The notes: generated from the letters alone by a model not told the origin. 64,000 bases of DNA from Burkholderia sp. MS389 (GCF_016899425.1 NZ_CP045994.1:3162001-3226000), one strand, 5' to 3'; shown: positions 29,815-39,628, counted from the first letter of the stretch. Numbers and translations are program-made.

Positions 29815-30459
29815 TTATTCGGCGTCGGGCTGCACGCCCGGCTCGGCGGCCTTGAATGCATCGAGCGTCGCCGCATGGTCGGCGATCCGGTGGATCGTCG
29901 GGAAACGCGTCGTGTCGATCGCAAAGCGGTTCGCGTTGAACACCTGCGGCACGAGGCACACGTCGGCGAGCGTCGGCGTGTCGCCGAAGCACAGCTTGCC
30001 GGTGCGCGGATCGTTCGCGAGACGCGCCTCGAGCGTGTCGAAGCCCGCCTCGATCCAGTGCCGGTACCACGCGTTCTTTGCGTCTTCGGGCACATTCAGC
30101 GTGTGCTTCAGGTACTTGAGCACGCGCAGGTTGTTGAGCGGGTGGATTTCGCACGCGATCTGCAGCGCCACCGACCGCACGTACGCGCGATCGACCGGCT
30201 GCTTCGGCAGCAACGCCGGCTCGGGATGGGTTTCGTCGAGATATTCGATGATCGCGAGCGACTGCTGCAGCGTCGCGTCGCCATCGACCAGCGTCGGCAC
30301 GACCCCATCCGGATTCAGCGCGCGGTATGCGTCCTTCAGTTGCTCCCCGCCGTCGCGCAGCATGTGCACGGGCGCATAGTCGAACGGCAGCCGCTTCAGG
30401 TTCAGGGCGATCCGCACGCGGTACGACGCGGAACTGCGGAAATAGCTGTAGAGCTTCAT
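29815..30459 (-). CDS. maiA: maleylacetoacetate isomerase (zeta-class GST)
   Basis: Glutathione-dependent isomerase that turns maleylacetoacetate into fumarylacetoacetate in tyrosine/homogentisate breakdown. The 214-residue product starts KLYSYFRSSASYRVRIALNLK with the zeta-class SSxSxRVRIAL glutathione site, and has LQQSLAIIEYLDE and the C-terminal helical domain with FGDTPTLADVCLVPQ. Its partners (hmgA, fahA) are not in the window. It could also act as a related zeta-class GST on maleylpyruvate. Confidence 0.9.
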   Translation of the reverse strand: MKLYSYFRSSASYRVRIALNLKRLPFDYAPVHMLRDGGEQLKDAYRALNPDGVVPTLVDGDATLQQSLAIIEYLDETHPEPALLPKQPVDRAYVRSVALQIACEIHPLNNLRVLKYLKHTLNVPEDAKNAWYRHWIEAGFDTLEARLANDPRTGKLCFGDTPTLADVCLVPQVFNANRFAIDTTRFPTIHRIADHAATLDAFKAAEPGVQPDAE

Positions 30460-30640
30460 GGGATGTCTCTCTTTTGGTCGTATTCGGCCGGCGGCGGCAC
30501 GGGCGCGGCGCAGCGGGTGCGTACGCCGCCGGGAACCAGAGTGTAGCGCGGCACGGTGCGCAGCCGCGCCCGTGCGATACTCGGGGCATTCCTCACCGCT
30601 CACCGCGCGGCCCGATGCCGGCCGCCCGCCCCACGTTCCG

Positions 30641-31615
30641 ATGACCGCTTCCCACGATCCCGCCGCCGCTCCGTTCCCTTGCGCCCGCTTCATCAAGGAA
30701 ATCGGCCGCGGCCCCAACGGCGCGCGCGCCCTGTCCGCCGAAGACACGTTCGAGCTTTATCGCGCGATGCTCGATGCGCGCGTGTCGGACGTCGAACTCG
30801 GCGCGATCCTGATCGCCTATCGGCTGAAAGGCGAATCCGCCGACGAACTGGCCGCGATGCTCGCCGCCGCGCAGGCGTCGTTCGAGCCCGTGCACGTACA
30901 GGACGCCGCGTTCCGCCCGGTGTCGATCCCGAGCTACAACGGCGCGCGCAAGCAGCCGAATCTCGTGCCGCTGCTCGCGCTGCTGCTCGCGCGCGAAGGC
31001 GTGCCGGTGCTGGTGCACGGAGTAGAGTGCGATCCGGGCCGCGTGACGAGCGCCGAGATCTTCTCGGCGCTGTCGCTCGCGCCGTCGACGTCGCACGATG
31101 CGATCGAGGACACGCTCGCCGAGCGCCGCGTCGCATTCGCGCCGATCGACGTGCTGGCGCCGCGCATCGCGCACCTGCTGTCGATGCGCGGCGTGCTCGG
31201 CGTGCGCAACTCGACGCATACGCTCGTGAAGATCCTGCAGCCGTTCGCGCCGGCCGGGCTGCGGCTCGTCAACTACACGCATCCACCGTACCGCGATAGC
31301 CTCGCGCAGCTGTTCCGCGACCATCCGGACGCCGCGCGGGGCGGCGCGCTGCTCGCACGCGGCACCGAAGGCGAAGCGGTGGCCGACACGCGGCGCCAGG
31401 TGCAGGTCGACTGGCTGCACGACGGCGTGTGCGACACGCTGATCGACGCCGAGCGTTCGTCGACCGACGCGCCGCCCGTCGCGCTGCCCGAGTCGCGCGA
31501 TGCGGCGACCACGGCCGCGTGGACGGACGCGGTGCTGCGCGGCGAGGTGCCGGTGCCCGACACGGTCGCGCGACAGGTCGCGACGATCGTGCAGATCGTC
31601 CGCGTCGCGCGCTGA
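30641..31615 (+). CDS. ybiB: YbiB-type TrpD-like DNA-binding protein
   Basis: A 324-residue member of the glycosyltransferase family 3 / anthranilate phosphoribosyltransferase fold. The N-terminal helical domain (FIKEIGRGPNGARALSAEDTFELYRAMLD) and the central domain with PSYNGARKQPNLVPLLALLLAREGVPVLVHG match YbiB, a TrpD2 homolog that in E. coli binds nucleic acid and is LexA-regulated there; it lacks evidence for the transferase reaction. No LexA-like site was seen before it here. It is divergent from maiA across about 180 bp. Confidence 0.85.
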   Translation: MTASHDPAAAPFPCARFIKEIGRGPNGARALSAEDTFELYRAMLDARVSDVELGAILIAYRLKGESADELAAMLAAAQASFEPVHVQDAAFRPVSIPSYNGARKQPNLVPLLALLLAREGVPVLVHGVECDPGRVTSAEIFSALSLAPSTSHDAIEDTLAERRVAFAPIDVLAPRIAHLLSMRGVLGVRNSTHTLVKILQPFAPAGLRLVNYTHPPYRDSLAQLFRDHPDAARGGALLARGTEGEAVADTRRQVQVDWLHDGVCDTLIDAERSSTDAPPVALPESRDAATTAAWTDAVLRGEVPVPDTVARQVATIVQIVRVAR

Positions 31616-31650
31616 CGGCGCGGCGGCGACCTGCCCCTTTATCCCGACAT

Positions 31651-31680
31651 TTGACACGCGAGCGCATCCTGGCATAGAGT
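31651..31680 (+). promoter_or_regulatory. sigma-70 type promoter of the leu leader
   Basis: A consensus -35 TTGACA (31651-31656), an 18-bp spacer and a -10 TAGAGT (31675-31680, four of six). Transcription would start at about 31687, next to the ATG of the leader ORF at 31688, so the leader may be translated from a leaderless mRNA. Confidence 0.6.
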
Positions 31681-31687
31681 GGCCGTC

Positions 31688-31762
31688 ATGCGTTCCTTTC
31701 CGAACACCCTCCGAATTACCTCCGGCCGCCTAGCGCGGCCGCTATCGCTACGACTAGCCTAA
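31688..31762 (+). CDS. leuL: putative leucine leader peptide (attenuation) of leuA
   Basis: A 24-codon ORF in the 5' region of leuA, about 230 bp before its start. Five of 24 residues are leucine: codon 8 is CTC, and codons 15, 19, 21 and 23 are all CTA, a very rare leucine codon in this GC-rich genome where CTG and CTC dominate. The same rare-codon strategy marks leuL of E. coli and Salmonella. The last CTA codons and the TAA lie inside a strong hairpin. There is no ribosome site, since the predicted transcription start coincides with the ATG. Family resemblance is by logic, not by sequence identity. Confidence 0.65.
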   Translation: MRSFPNTLRITSGRLARPLSLRLA

Positions 31763-31775
31763 GGCTGTCGTAGCG
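31724..31775 (+). promoter_or_regulatory. leader RNA hairpins overlapping leuL codons
   Basis: Two adjacent stems: GGCCGC/GCGGCC (31724-31729 with 31735-31740, five-base loop) and a longer one in which CGCTACGAC (31746-31754) pairs with GTCGTAGCG (31767-31775), extended by AGCC/GGCT inside. They cover leader codons 13-24 and the stop, so a ribosome stalled at a CTA codon would change their folding. A T5 run follows at 31831-31835, but I find no clean stem directly before it, so the terminator part of an attenuator is not shown. Confidence 0.55.
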
Positions 31776-31992
31776 CCGTGTGCTGTTCGCACGGTCCTCC
31801 CAGCAGTTCCTCGCCGTACCCCTCTCGCAGTTTTTACAACCCGAAGTCGTCAGCATTCGTCCGTCCATCCGTCGGCCGATTCGCGAAGATCATCCGCATC
31901 CGCGGCGCCATCGCGCACCGGGTGCGAGGCAGCGCCAACCGGCGCCCGTGCCGCGCGTCTTCGCTCGCGACTTGAGACCTGAGGTCCAGAAG

Positions 31993-33639
31993 ATGATGCG
32001 CAATCCGCAAGACAAGTACCGTCCGTTCGAGCCCGTCCGCCTCAATGGCCGCCGCTGGCCGGCCCGCACCATCGAGCGTGCGCCCGTGTGGATGAGCACC
32101 GACCTGCGCGACGGCAACCAGTCGCTGATCGAGCCGATGAGCATCGAGCAGAAGCTCGAGTTCTTCGACATGCTGGTCGCGATCGGTTTCAAGGAGATCG
32201 AAGTCGGTTTTCCGTCGGCGTCGCAAACCGACTTCGATTTCGTCCGCAAGCTGATCGACGACAAGCGGATTCCCGACGACGTGACGATCGAAGTGCTCGT
32301 GCAGTCGCGCGAAGACCTGATCGCGCGCACGTTCGATGCGCTCGAAGGCGTGCCGCGCGCGATCGTGCACCTGTACAACGCGGTCTGCCCGTCGTTCCGC
32401 CGCATCGTGTTCGGGATGTCGAAGGACGACGTGAAGGCGCTCGCGATCGACGGCACGCGCATCATCAAGGCACACGCGGCCGCGCGCCCCGATACGCACT
32501 GGACCTTCCAGTACTCGCCGGAAACCTTCAGCATGGCCGAGCTGACGTTCGCGCGCGAGATCTGCGACGCGGTCGCGCAGACCTGGCGCCCGACCCGCGA
32601 CCACAAGATGATCGTCAACCTGCCGGCCACCGTCGAGGCCGCGACCCCGAACGTGTTCGCCGACCAGATCGAATGGATGGACCGCAACCTCGCGTATCGC
32701 GACAGCATCGTGCTGTCCGTGCATCCGCACAACGATCGCGGCACCGCGGTCGCAGCGGCCGAACTCGCGCTGCTCGCGGGCGCCGACCGCATCGAAGGCT
32801 GCCTGTTCGGCAACGGCGAGCGCACCGGCAACGTCGATCTCGTCACGCTCGCGCTGAACCTCTACACGCAAGGCATCGACCCGGGCCTCGACTTCTCCGA
32901 CATCGACGCGGTGCGCCGCGTCGTCGAGCGCTGCAACCAGATTCCCGTGCATCCGCGCCATCCGTACGCGGGCGACCTCGTGTTCACCGCGTTCTCGGGC
33001 TCGCACCAGGACGCGATCCGCAAGGGCTTCGCGCAGCAGCGCCCCGACGCGATCTGGGAAGTGCCGTACCTGCCGATCGACCCGGCGGATCTCGGCCGCA
33101 GCTATGACGCGGTGATCCGCGTGAACAGCCAGTCCGGCAAGGGCGGCGCGACGTTCCTGCTCGAACGCGGAATGGGTTTCACGCCGACGCGCCGCGTCCA
33201 GATCGAGTTCAGCCACGCGGTGCAGACGCTCGCCGACGCCTCGGGCGAGGAAGTGACGGGCGACGCGATCTGCGCGCTGTTCGCGCGCGAATTCTTCGAG
33301 ACCGACGGCCCGGCCGCGCGCCACGGCAGCGGCGCGCGCTGGCAAAACCGCGAGATCGCGGTGGCGCCCGCCGCCGATGCGACACCCGACGACGCCGCGC
33401 GACATTTCGCCGCGGCATTGGCAGGGGCCGCTGGCGCCGCGATCGACGTCGCGTCGTGCGAGCACACGCGCACCGCGGACGGCCGGATCGCGGTATCGGT
33501 CGGCTGCCGGGTCGGCGACGCGCCGCTGCGGCATGGGGTCGGCGTGCACGCCGACGCGGCGGTCGCGGCGCTCGATGCGGTCGTCAGCGCGATCAACCGC
33601 TCGGCATGGCACTGCGCGGACCACCGCGCGGCGGCCTGA
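31993..33639 (+). CDS. leuA: 2-isopropylmalate synthase
   Basis: First committed enzyme of leucine synthesis (2-oxoisovalerate + acetyl-CoA). The 548-residue product has [11 protein letters not shown] with the metal-binding Asp, the HxH metal site in [24 protein letters not shown], and a C-terminal domain comparable to the LeuA regulatory domain but short. It is the yeast/actinobacterial-type LeuA; Burkholderia also has another leuA near ilvBHC, so this may be the second isoform. The start at the first ATG of ATGATG is preceded by GAGG eight bases upstream. A long leader with its own peptide ORF precedes it. Confidence 0.94.
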   Translation: MMRNPQDKYRPFEPVRLNGRRWPARTIERAPVWMSTDLRDGNQSLIEPMSIEQKLEFFDMLVAIGFKEIEVGFPSASQTDFDFVRKLIDDKRIPDDVTIEVLVQSREDLIARTFDALEGVPRAIVHLYNAVCPSFRRIVFGMSKDDVKALAIDGTRIIKAHAAARPDTHWTFQYSPETFSMAELTFAREICDAVAQTWRPTRDHKMIVNLPATVEAATPNVFADQIEWMDRNLAYRDSIVLSVHPHNDRGTAVAAAELALLAGADRIEGCLFGNGERTGNVDLVTLALNLYTQGIDPGLDFSDIDAVRRVVERCNQIPVHPRHPYAGDLVFTAFSGSHQDAIRKGFAQQRPDAIWEVPYLPIDPADLGRSYDAVIRVNSQSGKGGATFLLERGMGFTPTRRVQIEFSHAVQTLADASGEEVTGDAICALFAREFFETDGPAARHGSGARWQNREIAVAPAADATPDDAARHFAAALAGAAGAAIDVASCEHTRTADGRIAVSVGCRVGDAPLRHGVGVHADAAVAALDAVVSAINRSAWHCADHRAAA

Positions 33640-33714
33640 CCGCTCAGGGTTGAAACGTCAGCGAGCGGTGCGTGACCGCCCGTGCGCCGCGCGATCCGCG
33701 CCGCACGAGACAGC

Positions 33715-33738
33715 AAAAAGCGGCTCAGAAGGCCGCTT
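33715..33738 (-). terminator. intrinsic terminator for the DUF4440 gene
   Basis: Read on the minus strand, AAGCGGC/GCCGCTT with a seven-base loop is followed by CTTTTT. It lies just downstream of the minus-strand gene's stop. Confidence 0.75.
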
Positions 33739-33771
33739 CGGTCGGGACATGAAAACGAGCGCCACCCGCGC

Positions 33772-34155
33772 TCACGTCTCGGTCGCGCACCGCGTCGCCT
33801 GCCATGCGAGCAACCGCCACTGCCCGTGCTCGTGCGTGTGCACGGCCGTGTAGGCGATCGGAAACACGAGGCCGCCGTTGTTCGTTTCCATCTCGATCAA
33901 CGCGCGCCCGGTCACGACGCAGGTGGCATCGCCGACGGGCAGCAGGTCCTGCGACTGGATCTCGATCTGACGATAGCGGCGGCGGCCGGCGACGATGGCG
34001 TCGATGAATTGCTGCTTGGTTTCGCGTTTGCCGTTGGTGTGCACGAAGAACACCTTGTCCGACAATTGCGCGTCGAGCGCCTCGCCGTCCCCGTCGACCA
34101 TCGCCCGGAACCGATCGCGCTCGAGCGCGCGAATCGCATCGACCACCTTCGCCAT
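33772..34155 (-). CDS. DUF4440 / NTF2-like (SnoaL-fold) protein
   Basis: A 127-residue soluble protein of the NTF2-like fold: an N-terminal helix KVVDAIRALERDRFRAMVDGD, then ALDAQLSDKVFFVHTNGKRETKQQFIDAI and beta strands ending WRLLAWQATR. DUF4440 members include SgcJ/EcaC-type proteins, ketosteroid-isomerase-like enzymes and binding proteins; no catalytic set can be assigned. The ATG at 34155 is preferred to one 18 bp upstream, because the family-like helix starts here. Its stop lies 571 bp from rpoH's regulatory region, and the pagL gene is upstream on the same strand, 45 bp away. Confidence 0.75.
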   Translation of the reverse strand: MAKVVDAIRALERDRFRAMVDGDGEALDAQLSDKVFFVHTNGKRETKQQFIDAIVAGRRRYRQIEIQSQDLLPVGDATCVVTGRALIEMETNNGGLVFPIAYTAVHTHEHGQWRLLAWQATRCATET

Positions 34156-34200
34156 CGCCTGACTCCTCGGCAACGCGCCCGCCGTGCGCCGGCGTGCGGA

Positions 34201-34770
34201 TCAGAAGTTGTACTGCACGTAGAACTGGTGGAAATTTATACCAGGATTCGGCTCTTTGATACCCGCGTTAGACACATGTTGGAAACGGTAACCCACCTGA
34301 TACTGTTGCCGTTCGCCGAACTGCGCGCCGACGCCGACGACGTCCGCGAACTGGAACGATGTCGACAGCGACAGATTGTTCGAGATCGTCGGATGCGTGA
34401 GGAACCGGATGCCGGCGCCGGCTTCGACGAACGGGCGAACCTGGCCCGCGCTCTTGATGAAACGGAACATCGGCGTCGCGCCGAATTCACCGATGTTGGC
34501 ATGCACGTTGCCGCCGGTGTGCCAGTAGCCGACATGGCCTTCCATCACGAACGCGAAGTGCCAGCCGCCGATTTCCCACCAGTTCCAGCCCGGATCCCAG
34601 ACCACGCCGAGATCGGCCTTGTCGATCCCGTGGCGATCGGAAAATCCGCCGCCCGCCTGGATCCCCCACCGGTCCGCGAACGCGGCGCCCGATCCGCCCA
34701 GCAGCGACGCGGCCAGCAGCGCATGCAGCGCAAGCCGGTTTCGGGGCCGGCGGTTCTTCTTATTGTTCAT
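34201..34770 (-). CDS. pagL: lipid A 3-O-deacylase PagL
   Basis: Outer-membrane beta-barrel that removes the 3-O acyl chain from lipid A and so alters inflammation and polymyxin response. The 189-residue precursor has a signal sequence ending AAFA before DRWGIQAGGGFSDRHG, alternating barrel strands, and a C-terminal strand pair FQHVSNAGIKEPNPGIN carrying the family's catalytic His-x-Ser-Asn (with Glu after). It ends in Phe (VQYNF), as expected for an outer-membrane protein. The ATG at 34770 follows GGAG; one 12 bp upstream is less likely. It is divergent from rpoH. Confidence 0.9.
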   Translation of the reverse strand: MNNKKNRRPRNRLALHALLAASLLGGSGAAFADRWGIQAGGGFSDRHGIDKADLGVVWDPGWNWWEIGGWHFAFVMEGHVGYWHTGGNVHANIGEFGATPMFRFIKSAGQVRPFVEAGAGIRFLTHPTISNNLSLSTSFQFADVVGVGAQFGERQQYQVGYRFQHVSNAGIKEPNPGINFHQFYVQYNF

Positions 34771-35129
34771 CTGACACTCCAACTTTATGGGTTGAATGGA
34801 GCCTTGCCGCAGCGGCCGGCCCGAGCGAACTGAATGGTATGGTAAAGGACTTTTCGGATCGGCATCGCGAAGCGAAATTGTTTGCTTCCAAAACTACAAA
34901 AATCGAAAACGTCTACTGATTACTATCGGAAACAAGCACTTACGGAACTTCGTACGACCAGCGCGGTCGCAAATTAGACTATCGACTCGAACGACTCGAT
35001 AGAAAACCGGGAACTTGGATGCCCCCGTGGCCTCTAAGGAATTAGCACTCGGATTGTGGGAGTGCTAAGATGGGCTCCGGAATCTCATCCGAGACCAACG
35101 GTTTGTCCCTGATTCCAAAGGAGTTTTTA
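34771..35129. other. AT-richer divergent intergenic region, pagL / rpoH
   Basis: No gene found. The region is visibly less GC-rich than its surroundings. A 7-bp inverted repeat (CTATCGA / TCGATAG) also contains a tandem CGACTCGA repeat at 34983-34999; TTAGAC (34974-34979) and GATAGA (34998-35003) with an 18-bp spacer make a weak promoter candidate for rpoH. The CIRCE element at 35042-35068 lies further downstream. Confidence 0.5.
35042..35068 (+). promoter_or_regulatory. CIRCE operator (HrcA site) upstream of rpoH
   Basis: TTAGCACTC-N9-GAGTGCTAA, an exact match to the CIRCE consensus. It ends about 60 bp before the rpoH start codon. HrcA repressor binding here would make sigma-32 synthesis follow GroE availability. 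CIRCE before rpoH has been predicted before in beta-proteobacteria; the sequence itself is clear. Confidence 0.93.
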
Positions 35130-36065
<936 letters not shown>

Positions 36066-36094
36066 ATCCGCGGCGATCCAAAGCGCCTCATCGA

Positions 36095-36126
36095 AAACCG
36101 CTGCCCGACCGGCAGCGGTTTTTTTT
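36095..36126 (+). terminator. intrinsic terminator after rpoH
   Basis: AAACCGCTGCC pairs with GGCAGCGGTTT around CGACC, followed by a long T run (36119-36126). Confidence 0.9.
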
Positions 36127-36244
36127 CGTCCGGTTTCCGCAGCTTTTCCTCTGCTTTGCAGCCGTTTCGCTCTCCGTTTTTGCGTCGATTAATTGAACTG
36201 ATTCATCAGGCATTACGCCATGTGCGGCGCCCTTCCGCATAACC

Positions 36245-36258
36245 TTGATCCATCTCAA
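36245..36258. promoter_or_regulatory. near-consensus FNR/ANR-type box upstream of cydP
   Basis: TTGAT-CCAT-CTCAA matches TTGAT-N4-ATCAA at nine of ten specified bases. It lies in the 365-bp gap before cytochrome bd genes, which are commonly activated by ANR/FNR under low oxygen. Confidence 0.5.
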
Positions 36259-36376
36259 TTTTTACCCCCTGTTTCGCGACGGTCTGCCGCATCGCAGCAC
36301 TCGGCATCGGAAAGCAGTCCTTTTAAAATTGGCATGTCAGGCGCAAAAGGATTAAAACAGCTTCACGGCCGTCATA

Positions 36377-36411
36377 AATCCGACGTAAAGTCGCCCCCAA
36401 TCCGACGTAAA
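36377..36411. repeat. two 13-bp direct repeats, 22-bp phased, before cydP
   Basis: AATCCGACGTAAA occurs at 36377-36389 and again at 36399-36411, exactly 22 bp (two helical turns) apart. This spacing is typical of an activator binding on one face of the DNA. The protein is unknown. It is immediately upstream of the cydP start and the perfect FNR/ANR box. Confidence 0.7.
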
Positions 36412-36430
36412 TCGATTCAGGATAATCGCC

Positions 36431-36444
36431 TTGATCTCGATCAA
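36431..36444. promoter_or_regulatory. perfect FNR/ANR-type box overlapping the cydP start codon
   Basis: TTGAT-CTCG-ATCAA is an exact match to the FNR/ANR consensus. The first three bases are also the TTG start codon proposed for cydP. Its position at the start of the gene is odd for an activator and needs the transcription start to be mapped. Confidence 0.6.
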
Positions 36445-36709
36445 TAAAGAGCCTGCGCCGCCTTCGCGGCCGGCCGGCACGATCGGCTGGCGTGCGCGCA
36501 TCGCCGCATGGGCACGCGGTCCCACCCTCGCCCGCGACATCACCCTGGTGCTGATCGTCAAGCTGATCCTCCTGATGTCGCTCAAATACGCATTCTTCAA
36601 TCATCCGCAGGCCGAGCACATGTCGTTGCCGCCTGCCGTCGTGGCCGAGAAGCTACTCTCGGTACCGGCGCCTGCAACTACCGAGGGAGACCATCATGAT
36701 AAGCAGTGA
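36431..36709 (+). CDS. cydP: cytochrome bd oxidase putative small subunit CydP
   Basis: A 92-residue protein with one hydrophobic segment near residues 37-56 ([20 protein letters not shown]), a Pro/Arg-rich N-terminus and a polar C-terminal tail, matching the small CydP subunits encoded before cydAB in beta- and gamma-proteobacteria. The only usable start in frame is a TTG preceded by AGGA eight bases upstream; no ATG or GTG exists before the membrane helix. The stop overlaps cydA by 14 bp, so translation is coupled. A perfect FNR/ANR box covers the start codon. Confidence 0.75.
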   Translation: MISINKEPAPPSRPAGTIGWRARIAAWARGPTLARDITLVLIVKLILLMSLKYAFFNHPQAEHMSLPPAVVAEKLLSVPAPATTEGDHHDKQ

Positions 36710-38276
36710 AGTCGTCGATCTGTCACGTCTACAGTTCGGCATCACGGCGCTCTACCACTTCCTGTTCGTGCCGTTGACGCTCGGCCTGTCCTGGCTGCTC
36801 GTCATCATGGAAGCCGTCTACGTGATGACCGGCAAACAGGTCTACAAGGACATGACCCAGTTCTGGGGCAAGCTGTTCGGCATCAATTTCGCAATGGGCG
36901 TGACGACCGGCATCACGCTCGAATTCCAGTTCGGCACGAACTGGTCGTACTACTCGCACTACGTCGGCGACATCTTCGGCGTGCCGCTCGCGGTCGAAGG
37001 CCTGATGGCGTTCTTCCTCGAATCGACGTTCGTCGGCCTGTTCTTCTTCGGCTGGAACCGCCTGTCGAAGGTCAAGCACCTGATCGTCACGTTCCTCGTC
37101 GCGCTGGGCTCGAACCTGTCCGCGCTGTGGATCCTCGTCGCGAACGGCTGGATGAACAATCCGGTCGGCGCCGAGTTCAACTACCAGACGATGCGCATGG
37201 AGATGACGAGCCTGTTCGACGTGCTGTTCAACCCGGTCGCGCAGGTGAAGTTCGTGCACACGGTGTCGGCCGGCTACGTGTCGGCGGCGATGTTCGTGCT
37301 CGGCGTGTCGTCGTGGTATCTGCTGAAGAAGCGCGACGTCGACTTCGCGCTGCGCTCGTTCGCGGTCGCGGCCGGCTTCGGCCTCGCGGCGACGCTGTGC
37401 GTGATCGTGCTCGGCGACGAATCGGGCTACACGACCGGCGAAGTGCAGAAGATGAAGCTCGCCGCGATCGAATCGGAATGGGAAACCCAGCCGGCGCCCG
37501 CGTCGTTCACGCTGATCGGCATTCCGAACCAGGCGGAACAGCGCACCGACTATGCGATCAAGATTCCGTACGCGCTCGGCCTGATCGCGACGCGCTCGAT
37601 CGACGAACCGGTGATCGGCCTGCGCGACCTCGCGAAGCACAGCGAGGAGCACATCCAGAGCGGGATGATCGCGTACGGCGCGCTGCAGAAGCTCAAGCAG
37701 GGCGACACGAGCGACGCGACCCGCGCGCTGTTCGACCAGCACAAGCAGTATCTCGGCTACGGGCTGATGCTCAAGCAGTTCACGCCGAACGTGACCGACG
37801 CGACGCCCGAGCAGATCAAGGCCGCCGCGAAGAAGACGATTCCGCCCGTCGCACCCGTGTTCTTCTCGTTCCGGATCATGGTGTTCCTCGGCTTCCTGTT
37901 CGTCGCGACGTTCGTTGCCGCGTTCTGGTTCTGCGCGCGGCGGCAGCTGCTGCAGGACAACCGCCGCTGGTTCCTGCGCTACGCGGTGTGGGCGATCCCG
38001 CTGCCGTGGATCGCGATCGAATTCGGCTGGATCGTCGCCGAGCTCGGCCGCCAGCCGTGGACGATCGCCGGCGTGCTGCCGACGCACCTGTCCGCGTCGA
38101 GCCTGCAGCCGAGCGACCTGTACCTGAGTCTCGCCGGGTTCATCCTGTTCTACACCGCGCTGTTCGTCATCGAGATCAAGCTGATGTTCAAGTACGCGCG
38201 CCTCGGCCCGTCGTCGCTGCATACCGGCCGCTATCACCACGAACTCGTCGCTGCCGGCGAGCGGGCCGCCGTCTGA
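36696..38276 (+). CDS. cydA: cytochrome bd ubiquinol oxidase subunit I
   Basis: Quinol-binding, heme b558/b595/d subunit of the high-affinity oxidase. The 526-residue protein has nine or so membrane segments, the N-terminal [24 protein letters not shown] with an axial His, [18 protein letters not shown] with the second His, and a long E. coli-type Q-loop ([21 protein letters not shown] onward, about 115 residues). Met393-equivalent lies in the C-terminal part. The ATG is preceded by GAGGGAGA. It overlaps cydP and is followed by cydB after 31 bp. Confidence 0.97.
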   Translation: MISSEVVDLSRLQFGITALYHFLFVPLTLGLSWLLVIMEAVYVMTGKQVYKDMTQFWGKLFGINFAMGVTTGITLEFQFGTNWSYYSHYVGDIFGVPLAVEGLMAFFLESTFVGLFFFGWNRLSKVKHLIVTFLVALGSNLSALWILVANGWMNNPVGAEFNYQTMRMEMTSLFDVLFNPVAQVKFVHTVSAGYVSAAMFVLGVSSWYLLKKRDVDFALRSFAVAAGFGLAATLCVIVLGDESGYTTGEVQKMKLAAIESEWETQPAPASFTLIGIPNQAEQRTDYAIKIPYALGLIATRSIDEPVIGLRDLAKHSEEHIQSGMIAYGALQKLKQGDTSDATRALFDQHKQYLGYGLMLKQFTPNVTDATPEQIKAAAKKTIPPVAPVFFSFRIMVFLGFLFVATFVAAFWFCARRQLLQDNRRWFLRYAVWAIPLPWIAIEFGWIVAELGRQPWTIAGVLPTHLSASSLQPSDLYLSLAGFILFYTALFVIEIKLMFKYARLGPSSLHTGRYHHELVAAGERAAV

Positions 38277-38307
38277 GCACGCACTCGCAACGGAACAAGG
38301 AATCGCT

Positions 38308-39444
38308 ATGGACTATGCAACTCTCAAGCTGATCTGGTGGGTGCTCGTCGGCGTGCTGCTGATCGGCTTCGCCGTCACCGACGGCTTCGACATGGGCGCG
38401 ACCGCGCTGCTGCCATTCCTCGGCAAGACCGACGAGGAGCGCCGCATCATCGTCAACACGGTCGGCGCGACCTGGGAAGGCAACCAGGTGTGGCTGATCA
38501 CGGCCGGCGGCGCGATGTTCGCGGCCTGGCCGCTCGTCTACGCGGCGTCGTTCTCCGGCTTCTACTTCGCGATGCTGCTCGTGCTGTTCGCGCTGTTCTT
38601 CCGGCCGGTGGGCTTCGACTATCGCAGCAAGCGGCCGGACCCGCGCTGGCGCGCGGGCTGGGACTGGGGCCTGTTCGCTGGCGGCTTCGTGCCGGCGCTC
38701 GTGTTCGGCGTCGCGTTCGGCAACCTGCTGCAGGGCGTGCCGTTCAAGTTCGACAGCGACCTGCGCGTGACCTACTACGGCGGCTTCTGGGCGCTCTTGA
38801 ACCCGTTCGCGCTGCTGTGCGGGCTCGTCAGCCTCACGATGCTCGTCGCGCACGGCGCCGCGTTCATCAAGATGAAGACCGACGGCGTGATCGCGCGCCG
38901 TGCGTCGATCGCGCTGCGTGTCGCGTCGTTCCTCGCGGTCGTGCTGTTCGTGCTGGCCGGCGTGCTGGTGGCCTCGTATATCGGCGGCTTCCACATTACC
39001 CACGCCGCGCCGACGGACACCGTCGCGAACCCGCTGCTCAAGGACGTCGCCGCCGGCGCGGGCCTGTGGCTCGCGAACTACGGCGACTATCCGTGGATGA
39101 TCGCCGCGCCCGTCGTCGGGATCGCGGGCGGCGTGCTCGCGCTGCTGCTCGCCGGCTCGAAGCAGGAAAAGACGGCGTTCTTCTGCACCGGCCTGATGAT
39201 CGCCGGCGTGATCCTGACCGCGGGCTTCTCGATGTTCCCGTTCATCATGCCGTCGTCGCTCGACCCGCGCAGCAGCCTGACCGTGTGGGATTCGACGTCG
39301 AGCCACATGACGCTGCAGGTGATGCTGTTCGCGGTGATCGTGTTCCTCCCGATCGTGCTGATCTACACGGGCTGGGTGTATCGCGTGATGCGCGGCAAGG
39401 TCACGCACCAGACGCTCGAAGAAAACAAGCACTCGATGTATTGA
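38308..39444 (+). CDS. cydB: cytochrome bd ubiquinol oxidase subunit II
   Basis: Second membrane subunit of the bd oxidase, 378 residues with eight to nine hydrophobic segments. N-terminal [23 protein letters not shown] and [21 protein letters not shown] are family hallmarks, and [25 protein letters not shown] lies at the C-terminus. A weak AAGGAA ribosome site precedes the ATG. cydX follows after about 60 bp on the same strand. Confidence 0.97.
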   Translation: MDYATLKLIWWVLVGVLLIGFAVTDGFDMGATALLPFLGKTDEERRIIVNTVGATWEGNQVWLITAGGAMFAAWPLVYAASFSGFYFAMLLVLFALFFRPVGFDYRSKRPDPRWRAGWDWGLFAGGFVPALVFGVAFGNLLQGVPFKFDSDLRVTYYGGFWALLNPFALLCGLVSLTMLVAHGAAFIKMKTDGVIARRASIALRVASFLAVVLFVLAGVLVASYIGGFHITHAAPTDTVANPLLKDVAAGAGLWLANYGDYPWMIAAPVVGIAGGVLALLLAGSKQEKTAFFCTGLMIAGVILTAGFSMFPFIMPSSLDPRSSLTVWDSTSSHMTLQVMLFAVIVFLPIVLIYTGWVYRVMRGKVTHQTLEENKHSMY

Positions 39445-39505
39445 TGCATTGAACCGGCCGGGGCGCGCAGGCGCCCTCGCCTACCGTTTCGCAAGGAGTC
39501 TGACC

Positions 39506-39628
39506 ATGTGGTATTTCAGCTGGATTCTCGGTATCGGCGTCGCGCTGTCGTTCGGCATCGTCAACGCGATGTGGCTCGAAGCGCGGCAGAAGACGCAGGA
39601 AGCGTCCGTGCGGGCGCGCCGCGACTGA
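39506..39628 (+). CDS. cydX: cytochrome bd oxidase small subunit CydX
   Basis: A 40-codon ORF starting WYFSWILGIGVALSFGIVNA, the CydX/CbdX signature: a Trp-rich N-terminus and a single membrane helix followed by a short basic tail ([15 protein letters not shown]). AAGGAG lies seven bases before the ATG. CydX is needed for a stable bd complex in E. coli. It is short enough to be missed by common gene-calling length cut-offs. A strong terminator closes the cydPABX unit. Confidence 0.93.
   Translation: MWYFSWILGIGVALSFGIVNAMWLEARQKTQEASVRARRD

Noticed and set aside
31776..31840. Attenuator terminator for leuA at the T5 run (31831-31835)
   Set aside because: I could not find a stable stem immediately upstream of the T run; only the leader hairpins are supported, so no terminator is claimed.
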